Assembly (NCBI GenBank): GCA_025526995.1
Contig: JAHLKG010000014.1
Span: 434,001-498,000 of the forward strand
Source of the DNA: Powellomyces hirtus
Lineage: Eukaryota > Chytridiomycota > Chytridiomycetes > Spizellomycetales > Powellomycetaceae
Direction of reading: 5' to 3'
Length of the DNA stretch: 64,000 nucleotides
The position numbers and the translations under genes were made by a program. Positions 34,424-47,200 of the stretch are shown one piece after another. Under the pieces are notes generated by a model. That model ran no database searches, was not told where the DNA came from, and worked only from the letters and a program-made list of their open reading frames with translations. The number at the start of each line of letters is the position of its first letter. Position 1 is the stretch's first letter.

Positions 34424-35488
34424 TTAGTTGTCTCCCTTGCCCTGGAAGGCATATTTCGGGTTGCGGTTACCAGTGAGAGTCCACTGGAGATCCTTCATAA
34501 CCTTCAATTTGCTGTCGGCCTTTCCACCCCAGAGCTGTTCCCAGGCCTTGATCATGACGTCGATGCTGCCGGGGCTCTTGACATACTGGTGATCAAACGC
34601 ATCGACAATGTACAGTTTCATGGTCTTGCCATTGACGGGGTTCTTGACAATCGCTTCCAATCCACAATATTTCTGCGCGCTCGGGGCCCACTTCGGGTGC
34701 GGGTAGACGGCATGGACGCCTCCGGTCATCTGGAGGATATCGGGGGCAAACCCGGGTGTGTAGTCTTTGTACGGGTATCCGCACCAGGATTTGCCGTTGG
34801 TGGAGTCTTGTTTGGAGGAGGCGCGGAACCATGAGCCGATGCCCTTGTTCATTTGGCCCCAGAAGGCGGATTTGGCGGCCGCGGCGGTTGCGCGGACGAG
34901 GGCGGCGGCCGGGGTATCGCTGATGATGTCGGCAACGTCGGAGACGGTGTCTTTGATGTCTTCAACGACCTCCTCAACCTTGGGTTTCTCGTCGGCGGGC
35001 TTTTCGATGGAGACGACGTCTTGTTTGGGGACTTCGTCGTTCTTCTTGGGCTCGTCCTTCTGAGGGTCCTCCTTCTTGGGTTCGTCCTTCTTGGGTTCGT
35101 CCTTCTTGGGTTCGTCCTTCTTGGGTTCGTCCTTCTTGGGTTCCTCCTTCTTGGGTTCCTCTTTCTTAGGCTCTTCCTTCTTCACCTCCTCAACCTCGTC
35201 CTCAACCTCAACCTCATCATAATTCACCGGCTCCGCAGTCTGCGCGGGAGTGGCAGTCGACTGGGTCGGCGTTGGGGTTGGGAGCCAGTCTCCCATATCA
35301 GTAGTCGGGAGCCCGGTCGGGAGGGCAGTGGGAATGGGGGCGACGTCAGTGATAGTGACTACATCACCGCTACCGCCAGTGGGGTATGCGTCATGCTTTT
35401 TGCATTTCTTGTGGGTCGGCAAGGCAGACGATGAAGAAGCGAGGAGAGCTGCCAGCAGCACAGGGACGACGGCGGATTTGACAAACAT
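34424..35488 (-). CDS. Secreted RlpA/barwin-like double-psi beta-barrel protein with EPKK repeats
   Basis: One exon, 354 residues. A signal peptide ends near residue 22 (VPVLLAALLASSSSALP). The middle is an acidic-basic tract of about ten Lys-Lys-(Glu/Asp)-(Glu/Asp)-Pro units (roughly 105-155) coded by a 15-bp repeat. The C-terminal 150 residues form a double-psi beta-barrel of the fungal RlpA-like kind: GIGSWFRASSKQDSTNGKSW, CGYPYKDYTPGFAPD, KYCGLEAIVKNPVNGKTMKL, and IVDAFDHQYVKSPGSIDVMI with the Asp that marks the barrel core, ending LTGNRNPKYAF. Barwin, expansin and RlpA relatives bind or loosen polysaccharide; many fungal members have no known enzyme activity. The charged tract may bind cell-wall polymers electrostatically; that is inference. 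Confidence 0.85.
   Translation of the reverse strand: MFVKSAVVPVLLAALLASSSSALPTHKKCKKHDAYPTGGSGDVVTITDVAPIPTALPTGLPTTDMGDWLPTPTPTQSTATPAQTAEPVNYDEVEVEDEVEEVKKEEPKKEEPKKEEPKKDEPKKDEPKKDEPKKDEPKKEDPQKDEPKKNDEVPKQDVVSIEKPADEKPKVEEVVEDIKDTVSDVADIISDTPAAALVRATAAAAKSAFWGQMNKGIGSWFRASSKQDSTNGKSWCGYPYKDYTPGFAPDILQMTGGVHAVYPHPKWAPSAQKYCGLEAIVKNPVNGKTMKLYIVDAFDHQYVKSPGSIDVMIKAWEQLWGGKADSKLKVMKDLQWTLTGNRNPKYAFQGKGDN
35045..35180. repeat. 15-bp tandem coding repeat (KK-E/D-EP units)
   Basis: Plus-strand TTCTTGGGTTCGTCC and close variants recur about nine times in register inside the DPBB gene. On the coding strand each unit gives Lys-Lys-(Asp/Glu)-Glu-Pro. The near identity of the units suggests recent expansion or ongoing slippage. 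Confidence 0.9.
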
Positions 35489-36935
35489 AGCTGGGAACCA
35501 ACGAACCAGCGAACGTGGGGGAGGAGTATGGAAAGAGGGAGGGGAGAGCAGCAGGAACCAGCCCTTTGCTCAATCTATGTATAATGTAGTGGTGGAGAAT
35601 CTACAACAACGGGGAGCGGCCGGCGCTGTGCTAGGTTTTATGGAAAGAAAGTTTATAAATGAACAACAACACAGTATCCCGAGCCCGTCCAGCGGCTGAA
35701 GGTCGACGACCCGGAAAAGGGAATGGGATGGAAAGAAAGAAAGGGGGAAGGAAAGTAGGACAGGAGCGGAATTGTGTGAGAGCGAGCCTGACTCGGAGCG
35801 CAGCGGCCGACCGACAACAACAACAACAACAACAGCAACGACGTATTACGAGAGTCTGCTATGCTATGCTCAGATCAGTGCTGCACTGCTCAAACCCATC
35901 CATCCATCCCTCCCACCCGTGGAGAAAGAGACGCCGCCTGTGGCGTCCAAGTTCACGTTGGCCTGTCGTGCTTGTACGCGAAGCATGTGTGTGCGTGTCC
36001 TGCATGACTCGTGGGGGAGGACAGCCCGGAGGAAAAAACCTTGTTTGACTCACGGGCGCCTTCAGAAAAATCTTGAGTGTGGCGGATACTACTCTTTTGT
36101 ACTTGGACGAGCGCGTTTGCGAGCGAAAAGAAAAAAAAACAAAGTGTGATTTTGCGCGTCCGTGTACTTTGCGGCGTTCTTTACACAGGCTGCTGTGCTA
36201 CGGCCAGTATGATAGGACTAAACATGACACATCAGTCGGGCGGCCATTCTGGTTTGACTTGCAAACCACAACCTGCCGCTCGCTGTTACCGGTATTTACT
36301 TAGGGCCAACCCCTGTATACCGGTACTCAAATAAACAAACAGCGGCTGCTGCATTGGTATTGCATCCACACATGTGACAAAAAAGTCTTGCAAGTACTAG
36401 TACTGCTGTAAAGGACAGAGAGGAGTCGGGGTTTGAATGCTGCAATGTTACTACTGATGGAATGGGATGGATCGATGGGCAGGGCGCAGCAACATATGTG
36501 ATTCCGATAGTATCACTTCTGTCGCACTCACAATATCATGACTCAACTGCGATCTTGCTGGCTTTGCGGCAATTTGCTTTTGCCTTAGAACGATGGGGGC
36601 CAAATGATTCGACAGTCCACATCACACTTGTCTACCTAATGCCTGTCCCAAAGATTAATGCGACGGAGCTCAACAATGAGGGCCTTTTCTCCCCGTTCTC
36701 AACCATACACATCATGTTAATTGCTCCCTGTGGAGAATGGAGAAAGATACACGGGGCATGGCTTGGGTCTTGATCATGCGGGGCGTAAGGATGGATGGAA
36801 AGCAATCAGGGAAAGGGAGGGGACTCGGAAGGGGGGAGGGTGTTCAATGGATCCTCGCATTTTCACCTACATCCAGAAAAGAACCCATCCCACAACCATT
36901 AGCATCAAAGCACTGGAGCTCCAAAACACTCCCTG
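35489..36935. other. Intergenic region upstream of the DPBB gene
   Basis: About 1.4 kb with an ACA/CAA array at 35814-35836 and A runs near 36129-36139. Several short open frames on the plus strand lack coherent composition or splice partners. It should contain the DPBB promoter and the 3' region of the exonuclease gene. Confidence 0.5.
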
Positions 36936-39893
36936 TCACTCCCTCTCACCTTTCATCACTCTCGACCTCACCAAATCCAACGCCGCCACCGCATCCTGCG
37001 CCGAATCGTGACCCGCGCTTCCTCCTTGCTGGATAAAGCGGCCGAGGACTTTTTGGGTCAGCAGGCGGAGCGAGTGGCGTTGCGGCAATCCGCGCGGGTG
37101 CGGGAAGAGGAAGGCTGTGTCGATAATGCGGGTGTGGTAAAGCTAAGGGGGAGAGAGAGTAGATGTGAGAAAGAGGTGTGGCGCGGGAGAGAAAGAGGAA
37201 GGGAAGGGAAGACGTACCCGCATGGCTTTCAGGTCATTTTCCAGGCTAAGTTTTCCCAAAAAAAAAAAAACGTGTCAGTTCATTGTCGTCTTCGTGCACT
37301 CCATCTCAAGATGGAATAATCAAGAACCAAGAAAGGCTAGACGACATTACCCATGCCCAACAATTATCGTATCCCTTCCCACCACCGTCGCCATCAGATC
37401 TTTGATCCCGTCAATATCATATCGCGCACTGTCCAGGCTGCTGATGCCGGACCACCGCGTATTGTAGTCGAGGACCGGGTAGGTCGTGCGGACGAGTTCG
37501 TCAATAAGCGGGGTCGGGTTTGCACTATTGCTACCAGACGGTGGATTCGGAATGTAGGGCACGATGGTGAGACGTGTGAGGTCCATGCCACCGGTGGTGT
37601 AGGACTTGAGAGAAAGAGAGAGGGGTAAGTGTGGGCGTTTGAGATTGGTTGACAAAGGGAAGGGTATTACCATTTCGCAATCGATTCCGACGATTTTGGC
37701 GGAGGTCGGTGAGGAAGGGGGAAGAACCGTGAAGGGGATCTGTGAATAACGATAAAAGGCGGTAACAGTATCAATCATCCCTAGGACGTGGACGAACGCC
37801 AAAAAAAAAAAAAACAAGAGATTACCCTCTTTTCCAGCAATGCCGTATCTTCCTCCTTGAACACATGAGGGCCTTCCGTGCAGCCTTGGCTTTCCAGTGA
37901 TTGTTGGCAGCATGACCATTGGCGTTCTTTCACGCCTGCACAAACCGGGATCAAAAATAATACCAAATGCCACGTTTAGATCCAGTCGGCTGAGAGAGGG
38001 AGGGGGCATGGGCTTCCGTTTTCACGGTTCTTTGTCCTACCGTTTGACACCAACGACCTCGCATATCCCCAATGATGTCGGCACACGGTCATATCCGCTT
38101 CTTCCAGAGGCCAGTCCGGGACAAAGCGTTTGGAGCATCGATCACACTTTTCATGTTGTTCTGCCATTTCATCTTCTTGTTCGGCCGCTGGCGTAGTGAC
38201 AGCGGTGGTCTCATCGGGTGGGAACGGGTAGCCCATTAGCCGAAGCTGATCAATTGGCGTAGTGAGCTTCTCGAGTTCGTCCATTGGTGGTTCTGCGTGA
38301 GGAGGAAAGGGGAGATGCGTTTGGTGGGTGAATGGGTTGGAAAGTGCTGTGGGCGATTTGACGTAAGGGTTGATGAGAGAGTTTACCTGCGATGACGACC
38401 CGCGGGCGAGGTTTCCATTCCCCGTCAATTCCAACATCTTTCTCGTCTTCCGCAACGGGTCGTTCTTTGAGCCGGCGGAGAATCTCGATAGCCACATTGC
38501 TGTAGCCTGCTGCGGTCGCTCTACCCAAGAGTTGTGTTTCCTGACTGAGAAAGAGAAAGACATTTATCGATATCCTGAACGAGATCTGCTGATATGGTAA
38601 ACATGTACTAACTGCACAGCATGCTGATGGGCCGCCGTTGGTCTCGCAGCCAGGAGGGCCGCATATATCCGTCGAAACTCGTCGTAAAAGCGCTCCACTA
38701 CTTTTTGGCGTTTCGTTAGGGGCACTTTGCATGCCAAGAGGGGCTTGAGCTGGGGTGGTTGGCCGGTTTTAATAACGGCGGACGCGGAGGCTGGTGGGCG
38801 TTTGGTGGATATAGGTCGTGAAGTTTTGGATAAAGCCGTGATGGAGGAAGGTGAGACGTATGCGGCTGCGCGCTGAGAAAGAACAATGAGGAGGAGAGTC
38901 AGAGCACTTGTCAGGGAGAAGGAGTGTGTGGTAGGTGACAGGAGCGGACATACTGAAGCGAATAGGGTGTTGGGTGCTGAGGAACTTGCTCCCGCCTGCA
39001 AAGCAGGCGGCGGCTTGGAGATGAGGGGCGGTTTGATGGCCGTAGACCTAATCTGGGAACTGAACTTTTTAGCGTTCAGGTTTGATGATGGGCTGATGCC
39101 CAGTATAGAACCGCAACAAGCAGGGGTCCCTTTTGGTTGAGTGATGTTTTACCTGCTGATTTAACGACGCCAGTGGCCGTTCGATTTTCTTTGGCAAGAC
39201 ACTGCCAGCTTGCTGTACATAACCACGCTGAGCTAGTGCAGCCGCCAAAGCTGACGGTGCTGTCTTTGCTGGTTTTGTAATCTGGATGTCAAACACATCA
39301 TCGTCAGGAGCAGCTTTTGGCGCGTCGTCCGGGATAACAATCGGACAAGGCGCTCGGTATTCGGATATAGCCGCATGTGCAGAGGGCGGCTCTGCATCAT
39401 CGTCGCTCTCGTCTACTATTATAACTGGTCGGCTTTCGACTTCTCGCGTAAGTGGGCTTGGTTTGGTTGGTGCTGCTGTTGTGGATGGTGACGGGAATCG
39501 GGGAGTGATCACATTTGGATTGACGGTAGACTGTGGACGAGCGGGTTGAGGCCGAGTGGTTGTGGACGGCTTGGACGGTGGCGGAGCTTCAACAATTCGT
39601 TTCTTGGCGGGTTGTGAATGGTTTTCGGGTATTGCAGCCGGAGCCGGTCGCTTCAACTTTGAGTTTGGATTTGGCACATTCTTTCGAGCAGCACTCACTA
39701 TGCAAGGTCATTAGCACTCAATCACCAGAACGGTCTCCCGTACGTAATCTCTCTCTCCGTTACCAGGACACCTAGGAGCTGCGGCCGACACGGATTCTGA
39801 AGCGGGAGCGTGGGAAAATAGACATATTTCGCCCCGCGGACAGTCGGGGAGGTGAGGGCAGGGAAAGGCTTTGAACTTTGTGCAGGCGAACAT
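36936..39893 (-). CDS. Rexo1/Rnh70-type DEDDh RNA exonuclease with N-terminal CCCH zinc finger
   Basis: Eleven exons close in frame at 703 residues: 39764-39893, 39153-39697, 38954-39052, 38609-38872, 38387-38540, 38041-38292, 37826-37935, 37671-37739, 37351-37604, 37218-37245 and 36936-37142. The N terminus has a zinc finger (CPHLPDCPRGEICLFSH). A disordered middle follows, then a second cysteine cluster joined across an intron (CDRCSKRF, CRHHWGYAR, WSCCQQSLESQGCTEGPHVF), typical of this subfamily. The exonuclease carries IVGIDCEM, MDLTRLTIV, DYNTRWSGI, GHGLENDLKAMR and GHDSAQDAVAALDLV, giving the DEDDh residues. These enzymes trim 3' ends of 5S rRNA, tRNA and small RNAs in the nucleus. Exon ten is only 28 bp and carries the invariant ENDL. 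Confidence 0.9.
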
Positions 39894-40429
39894 CTTGCGA
39901 TGGGACCTTTATTCATAAAGCGACAGAATGCAAAGACAGAGTGCTTCTGACGCAAAGCGAAGATGGGAAACGAGAGTGGGATGAACAAAACGAAACGAAG
40001 GGTTGGGAATCGACAGGCAATGACAAAAGTGTCGGCGTCGACTCATGAAACGATTTAGATATATACCGTTTGTCAAGCACACCCACAAATACTTATTCAT
40101 ACATTACGTATCGAGGTAAGTTCGGTTCTTTTGTTGAGAACAGTATTTTCACTCGAAAACGAAGTCAAAATCGCACTGTAGTTGGACACTGTGGCTGTGT
40201 AGCTGATATACCGCACAAGCCACATGGGCTAAAGCACGTGTACTGCGAGTGATGACAACGCACTATCTCCCTGCCCTTCACCTCCTCTGCATTAGCGCTA
40301 AAACATAAGAACAAAAAGAAAAAGAGCGAAAAGGGACAAGACGGAAGGAATACTGTGAGGACAGAGGAAAGAACATAACACTTCCATACCTTTTCGTAGG
40401 TGCTCTCGGCAGCGGTCCCCTCTGGCACA
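39894..40429. promoter_or_regulatory. Divergent promoter between the Rexo1-like and Clr2-like genes
   Basis: The 536 bp between opposed start codons must carry both promoters. No open frame of note. I see no TATA box at a convincing distance from either start. Confidence 0.5.
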
Positions 40430-43400
40430 ATGCCCCGGCAGAGAATCGTAAGGCTCAAAACAACCACATTCCTTCACTCCCGGACACCCTCCTGGGGCGA
40501 GCTACAGCAAGAAGAAGAGGAAGAAGAAGAACAGACAGACGACTACTCTAACGCACCCTCGGACGCCTACTCAATAGAGGTTGCAGACGCCGAATGGGGT
40601 TCAGAATCAGACTCTTCGTCAGACTCCTCCGGTAGCGGAGGCATCTTTCACCTGTATTCTGATTCCGACGCCGATAGCAATGATGAAGACAGTGACGATG
40701 AGGATGATGATGATGGAGGGTCGGAAACGCGCGGATCATCCCCGCCGCCGCTCTCGGACGGTGACTCGGATGACGAGATCATTGATTCCGTGTTTGAGTC
40801 GCTGGGCAAAGACGACCCGCGCGCGAAATTGTACTTCAAACGCAAGCGAGCCGCGAGAAAACAGAGAGTTTTGGAACGAAAGACAAGAGGGCCGGGTGTT
40901 TATCGTATTTCTCAAAGGTGCGTTTTCGATAGGGGTATTTTGAACCACTGGCGTATGGACGCGTCTTTAAACCCTGTTTTTTTGGTGGGGTGACCAGATC
41001 TGCGAGGAGCCGAGGGACAGCAAGTCAGCCGTCGGTGCAGCCAAAGTTCTCGGACGGCGATCCAGCCACGTATCCCGAGCTCACGGACGCGTTCGTTGAT
41101 GTCGAGGTGGGCGACGACAACAAGGCGAAACTGGTATGGCTGCCCAAGCTGGGCCTGCTAGGAAGTGGTGGGTTCCCTTCCGGATACCATCTTTTTGGAC
41201 ACCGCAGAGCGGACGGAATCAATATCGATCCCTATCTGTATGGGCATCCCGGGTATGTTTTGGCCCCACACTCGCTACTGCTACCATCTATGTCAATCTA
41301 GTTGGCATTGCGTGAATCACATGATATTGGATCGCTTGTGGATACCGTCATGGGCTGAATGGTTTTTCGTCTTCCACACTCAACACTCACAGGGGGAAAC
41401 GATTCAGATCTCCCGCGGAATTTGCGCCGCATCTCGCCTGGCTGGTCCATGGCGACCCCTCGCTTCCATGTCCATGCCAGCTGTGCAAAAGCAAGCAATT
41501 GCCCCCGGCACGCATCGCAGAACTGCTGCAAAGAGCAGGTACCACCTGGGATCTCGGTCCGACGAACTCAGGTTCAGACAGCAACGACATGGACGAAGAT
41601 GACATCGACTCTGACGTCGAGCGTAACTTGGTGGACATGGATGAGATTCCGACCATTGTAAACGGCGCGGGACACGATAACCGCGTTGATGTACGGACGG
41701 AGAATGATGCGAAAAAAGAGAATGAAGTGAAGAAGAAGAATGATATGAAGAAAGAAAATAGTGTGAAGAGCGAGAACGGTCGGCACAAGCACATCGCCGA
41801 CCCGCCCGAACACATGGGCATGCTCCAGATCGTAGGGACCAGTATCAAAATTCACAGCCATACCACCAGTGGCAATGAGTCGTCGCTGCCACCAGCGAAT
41901 GGAACCGGCCGACAAGATTCGACACATCGCGTGCGGCCAGACATCATATCCCCGCGCGAGCCGCCATCGGGACAACCGTCTAGCAAGCGAAAACATGCCC
42001 CGGTGTCAGCGCCAGACGAGATCGACCCGGCACTCTTGAATTTTGACGACGAGGAGGAAGATATGGAATCACTCCGAAAGTATGCACGCGTTTTGCAGAC
42101 GGGTGATGAAGAGATCGGCAAATACGTAATATATGATCACTACGAAGAAGAAATGGAGTATGAAGAGCACGACGATGATTCCAAGGCGGGCATGGATGAG
42201 GAGGAGCACCAATATACGACGCTCATGGATGACGACGATGAAGAAAACGACGGGATGGGAGGCTGGGACGTGGATCCTGACGCCAGCCAAACCGCGGCCG
42301 GGTGGACATTGGACGAACCGCATCTTGACGACATAGACAAGGACGATGACGAGGGGAAGCAGTGCGGCTCCCGTGAGCCACCTGAGTCTCGTGGTCGTAC
42401 TCAGCAAGACCTCGGCGACGCTAAAGAAAATGACTGCGACGAGGAACATGACGATCGATGGCTCTACGAACCACGTTCCGGCGAACTCGTTTGGTGCCGA
42501 GTGCCCTTGCTCGCGCACGTGCCGCAAAGCACCGATAATCATCATCTCCAGCAACAACAACAGCAACCATCTCATTGGCCCTGTCTGGTCATCTCGGATC
42601 GCACTGTCACCACGGGGTTCCCGACCCTGGCCAAGCGCCACGGCAAACAGCGCGTTCATGCCGGTGCGAGCCACCAAGGCGTGTGGTGCCTGCCGCTCGC
42701 CCTCCCGCCGATGAATACCGTCAAATCATCCCTGCCTCAAAATGACAAACCTGAAGACGCCAAACCCGTACATCCGGCCTTGCAGGAATTGTATGTTGAT
42801 CCCCGCCGCTCTGCGACAAACACTAACAGCAATGCTATCAACACGGTCTGCGAGCCCTCATGGATCGAAATCAGAAACGGAAACATCTCACCACAGCAAG
42901 CCCTCTCTTCACATTCTCCCGTATCACCACTATCGCAGACACAGCAACAACAGCAACCTTCACTCATCCCCTTCCACGTCCTCCCCCCACCCCTCCCACC
43001 CACCGACCACCTCGCCCGCCACAAAGGCTCGACCCACTTTTACCGCGCCGTCATCCAAGCCACCGCGCTGGCCGATACTCTCGAAACCTTCTCCCTCGAA
43101 CAAACCATCGTCGGGGGGTTCCCATCCTTACCCTCATCCAGCAACAACAAGAACGGTGCCAGCGACAACGAGTGGAGAGACACACTGGCGGTGGAAGACG
43201 AACATGTGGAAATGTGTGCGGCCCTCAGATTGGGACCGGAAATTATTAGAGAAGGCGATTACATCTGCGTCGCGGACCGTAACGCGGACACTCCCGAGCA
43301 GCAGATGGAAAAGAAGAATGAAAAACGTCCACAGCGACGAGAGTGGCATGAGTATGCAGGTCGCGAAGTCCAGCATCTTGTGAAGGTGTACGCGATTTTT

Positions 43401-43769
43401 AAATCGTGGAGCACACCCGCAACCCACTCGCTCCATCAGCCCAAAAAACAACCTAAACAAAACCTCTGGATCATAGCTTCCCGCGTCACACAAGACAGCG
43501 ACGACGACGAAAACCCGGAACAGCCACCCCAATTGTTCAAATTCAGACCACACCATGTCCTGGGCCGGTTCATCCCGTCGTTCCTGAGAAAAAAGAACAC
43601 GGATGACGATACTGCCGATGATGACTGCGATGAGGGGAACGATAACGCTACCACGAGAAGACATCCGAATGCGTTTGTGGGACGAAACACTGGGGTGGGA
43701 TGCCTTGTTAATGAGAAGAGGGATGTGTGGAGAGGATGGTTGGATCCGAGGGATGTGCTCGGGGCATAG
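40430..43769 (+). CDS. Cryptic loci regulator 2 (Clr2)-like transcriptional silencing protein
   Basis: Three exons (40430-40917, 40998-41252, 41393-43769) give 1039 residues. An acidic, Ser-rich N-terminal region is followed by the Clr2 core: LPKLGLLGSGGFPSGYHLFG, HRRADGINIDPYLYGHPGG and, across the second intron, KRFRSPAEFAPHLAWLVHGD with the cysteine knot PCPCQLC. Farther on are acidic stretches and a second conserved block, GELVWCRVPLL with WPCLVISDR, then a BAH-like segment (FYRAVIQATALADT, IREGDYICVAD) and the ending RDVWRGWLDPRDVLGA. In fission yeast Clr2 is part of the SHREC histone-deacetylase complex that silences heterochromatin. The gene lies head to head with the Rexo1-like gene, 536 bp away. 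The fission-yeast role may not transfer exactly. Confidence 0.75.
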
Positions 43770-44212
43770 CAGTGAGAGAAAAAACGAGATAGGGAGGTAC
43801 CCACGCACACACATATACACATAGTACGCACGCATATGGCCCTCAGATATCGAATCCCGCCAATGCGCAAATATCTGTTCATGAGTGATCAGTTTATGTA
43901 GGGATTTGTCTACAAGTTTGCAGCTGTGGTCTTGTAAGCTCTGTCCCTTTGCATCAAATTGTACATTGACACGGAATTGTCACAAACTGTCGATCAGCTT
44001 ACGCAAGACCCGTCAATGATGTACATCAAGTGCACAGCCACGGGTGTGAAATGTCAAGGACACTCCCAAACCGCATTCGCACGGCGAAAGCATTGAAGCA
44101 CATGAGTTTCAAAAACAAGAACAAAGTCAAGAGAACATGATGGTTTGTTAGACGGCTCCTTTCCTTGTAGCTTTCCCTTTCAAGTGTCTCACCAGTAAAG
44201 CACTGTAAGGGA
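43770..44212. other. Short intergenic region between Clr2-like and TELO2
   Basis: Tandem plus-strand genes flank it; it holds the 3' region of the first and the promoter of the second. Nothing else is recognisable. Confidence 0.5.
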
Positions 44213-47200
44213 ATGTCTCGCGACTTTGCACAGACCGAAGAAGCCAAGCACCTGCTCTCAGAATGCTTGACGGACCTCCACTCTCATCTCCGGACCTGCA
44301 CTACCGCCACCTCTATCAAAGAAGCACTGGCCGAACCGCTCGTGTACCTATTGCATTCACAACCCGCTCTTCGCAATCTCGCCAAGAATTCGACTCAACC
44401 CCCAAGAAGGGAAACATCCCGTTTTTTCCACCGACTGCCCCCAACCTCCGATACTGAGTACTGTCAATTATTCCTCCACCATTTTATCCAGCCGCACTAT
44501 GAGTTGCTGTTGAAAGATGTGGCACCGAATTGGCTCCCCGCGTTCGCGAAGGCGGAGAAACGGATCTTGTTTGATGCGTACTTTACAATCACTCCCGATG
44601 CCGAAGTGTTGAAGGCGTTCCCGATGTTGAAGTCAATACCGGCGCTATCATTGCGGTACCTGATTGGCGCGGTGTCGTGGAATGCACCGAAATACGTGCT
44701 GGAGACTGTGCTGCATTTGATCCAGAATGTACTGACGACGTGTACGGTTGTGGATTTGGTGAATTCTGTCGCGTCAGATTCGAAGAGCCAGAGTGAGATG
44801 GATGCGGTGGAGTGGGAGCAGCTCGCATCATTACTTTGCTTCATACCCGATAAAGTCGCGAACCAGCGGGCTGTCACGACTCCGAGATTCTTTGAGGGAA
44901 GACCGTTCATGGCGCACATTGCCCGCAACATCGCAGCCGCTCTCCAAGGTCCGGGCACTCACGATGATTCGTCCGTTATCCCGGACCGTCTAGCACTCTT
45001 CGTCGGCAAAATGGTTCGATTGGGGTACACAGATTCACTCATTGATGTGTGGCTTCCAAGTATCATAACAACAACATTAACTCGTCCACCAGCCTGGAAC
45101 GACCTGTTTCCACATTTCTCAAGCTCAGAGTTTGAGAAACTATTTGTTGTCTCCATTACACGTGTAGCGTCTGCAACATCCTCATCAACACAGGGATGCG
45201 AGGCGCTGTGGAACTGGATTGGACAGCGGGCAATGGAGCGGTTGCAGACAATGGAAGTGGTGTTTCATAAATGCCTGTTTCAAGCAGTCTACGGGGTGGA
45301 GATTCTGCGACTTGTGGTGGGACTCATGGCGCGATACCCCACGTCCTCGCCGCTTTCGATGCGGAATTGGTTTAAAGCCGTGGTGGATACGTGGGGAGAC
45401 GCGACGTTTGTGAATCATGCTTCGCATGAACAGCATTTGCGTATGTTGATCACTAACACTCCGATCTGAGGTCGTTCAGGGTCTAATCGTAGCTGGATCC
45501 CGACTTTTAGATCTGACGACCATCCTGCTGCTATGCCTGCATCACTTGTCCGCGGACGATATGTCTTCTCGCGACGGCTTCTCATTCAGCGTGTTACCCA
45601 ACCTTCAACCGTACCTCGACAGCACCGATCTTCGCATTCGGCGTCTTGGCATGGTACGTCCAATACATGTTGTACGAACTGCCACTCAACGCTTACGCAA
45701 AGGCGCAGGTCACGGCAGAGTGCTTTTCGAAAAAACTGGACACCAATGTCACCCTGGATTTTGAACTCGAGGAGGATGAGGAGAGCGCGTTTCTGCGAAG
45801 TTTGATGGGTCCAGAGGTGTCGCGCAGTGCCGGCGAGCAGGGATTGGGACAAGGCACTGGAGGGCATGAACATGGCGAAGCCACTCATTTGGAAGATTCT
45901 GTGGAGGCGGAATCGGAAGGTACCTTAGATTTCGACCGTCCCCGTATATGCTTTTATTGGTTGGCTGATCCGCTTGTCTTCTACAGACGAAGACCCGGAT
46001 GAAGTGATGCCGTCCGCACGTGAAAGTGACAGCGACGATAGCGATGACGATGACGACCTCGAGCCGTACGATATGCCTGAAACAGCAAACGCTGAAAAAG
46101 ACGCGGAACGAACCGCAGCGAGGCGACCATTGTACGTCGGCTGTGCTTTCGGATACCATTTGTTGTTTTCTTCTTCCACGTTACTTATCTGCTTTTGTTT
46201 CCTCAGATATATACAGGAATGTCTAGAAGGCCTGCAATCACACGACGACCCAGATCGAATACAAGTGTGTTTGGAACGAGTCGTGCCGTTGGTGAAATCT
46301 ACGCCGGTGGAAACACTAGGTAGGGAGCATAATCGCATGCGCGGAGAGTTTGTTTTTATTTACTTATTGCTATGGATGTGTGGGGTTGATAGAGGAAATT
46401 TCCGACTCACTGTGTTCGACCCTCTTGTATTTGAATGACACGTATGAACTGCCTGGGTTTGCGGAACAGAGAATTGAAGGGATTACGGCGATTATCACGC
46501 GGGTGCCAAGGGCGTCGATGAAGTAAGTGTGGATGGAAAAACGAATGGAAATTGTCATAGGAATGTTGATTTGAATCTACTTTCGCAAAAAGACTTCTTA
46601 TCGGCAACTTCTACGACCGCCAAATTGGCTTCCCGAAACGACTCGATGTGTTGCAGTGTATCGCGAAAGCGGCCGTAGCGATGCGCACGGGAGAAAAAGT
46701 AGAGCAACACCATAAACAGTTATTCTTTTCAACTGGCATAATCTCTGACCTCCTTTCTTTTGTTTTTTTTAGGCATCGCTAACCACATCCAACCCCTCCA
46801 CCCACGTTTCCCAAGAACTCCAAGTCGCCAAGAGCAAAAAAGACCCACGATTCCGACCGCGGCCCAATGAATTCGCACCGCATGCATGGACGGTGCTAAG
46901 GCTACTGATTGGCGGGTTTGAGTATCGAAAGTAAGCGTGGGCGAAGCAAAAATAAAGAGAATGGGGAGGTGAAAAGCTGATGTGTTTTTTCTTTGATAGT
47001 GTTACGTCGACTGTCTTCTCGGGCGCGCATGGCCGCATCTTACTGGGAAAACTCATCACGACTGCTGGGGTTGTTGTTCATTGCGCAGGTTTGTAAAAAC
47101 ACCCATGAATTCAAACTACAGCCATTCTGTTCCATAACCAACCCTCCTGCGTGTTCCTATAGGAAACACGCTCGAAAGCCGCCAAATCGCCCGCCAATAC

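Noticed and set aside
35045..35180. Regular 15-bp repeats considered as a CRISPR array
   Set aside because: There are no spacers; it is an in-frame coding repeat in a signal-peptide protein of a eukaryote.
41574..42677. Hydrophobic minus-strand frames suggesting membrane proteins
   Set aside because: Antisense of the acidic GAA/GAT codons of the Clr2-like gene.
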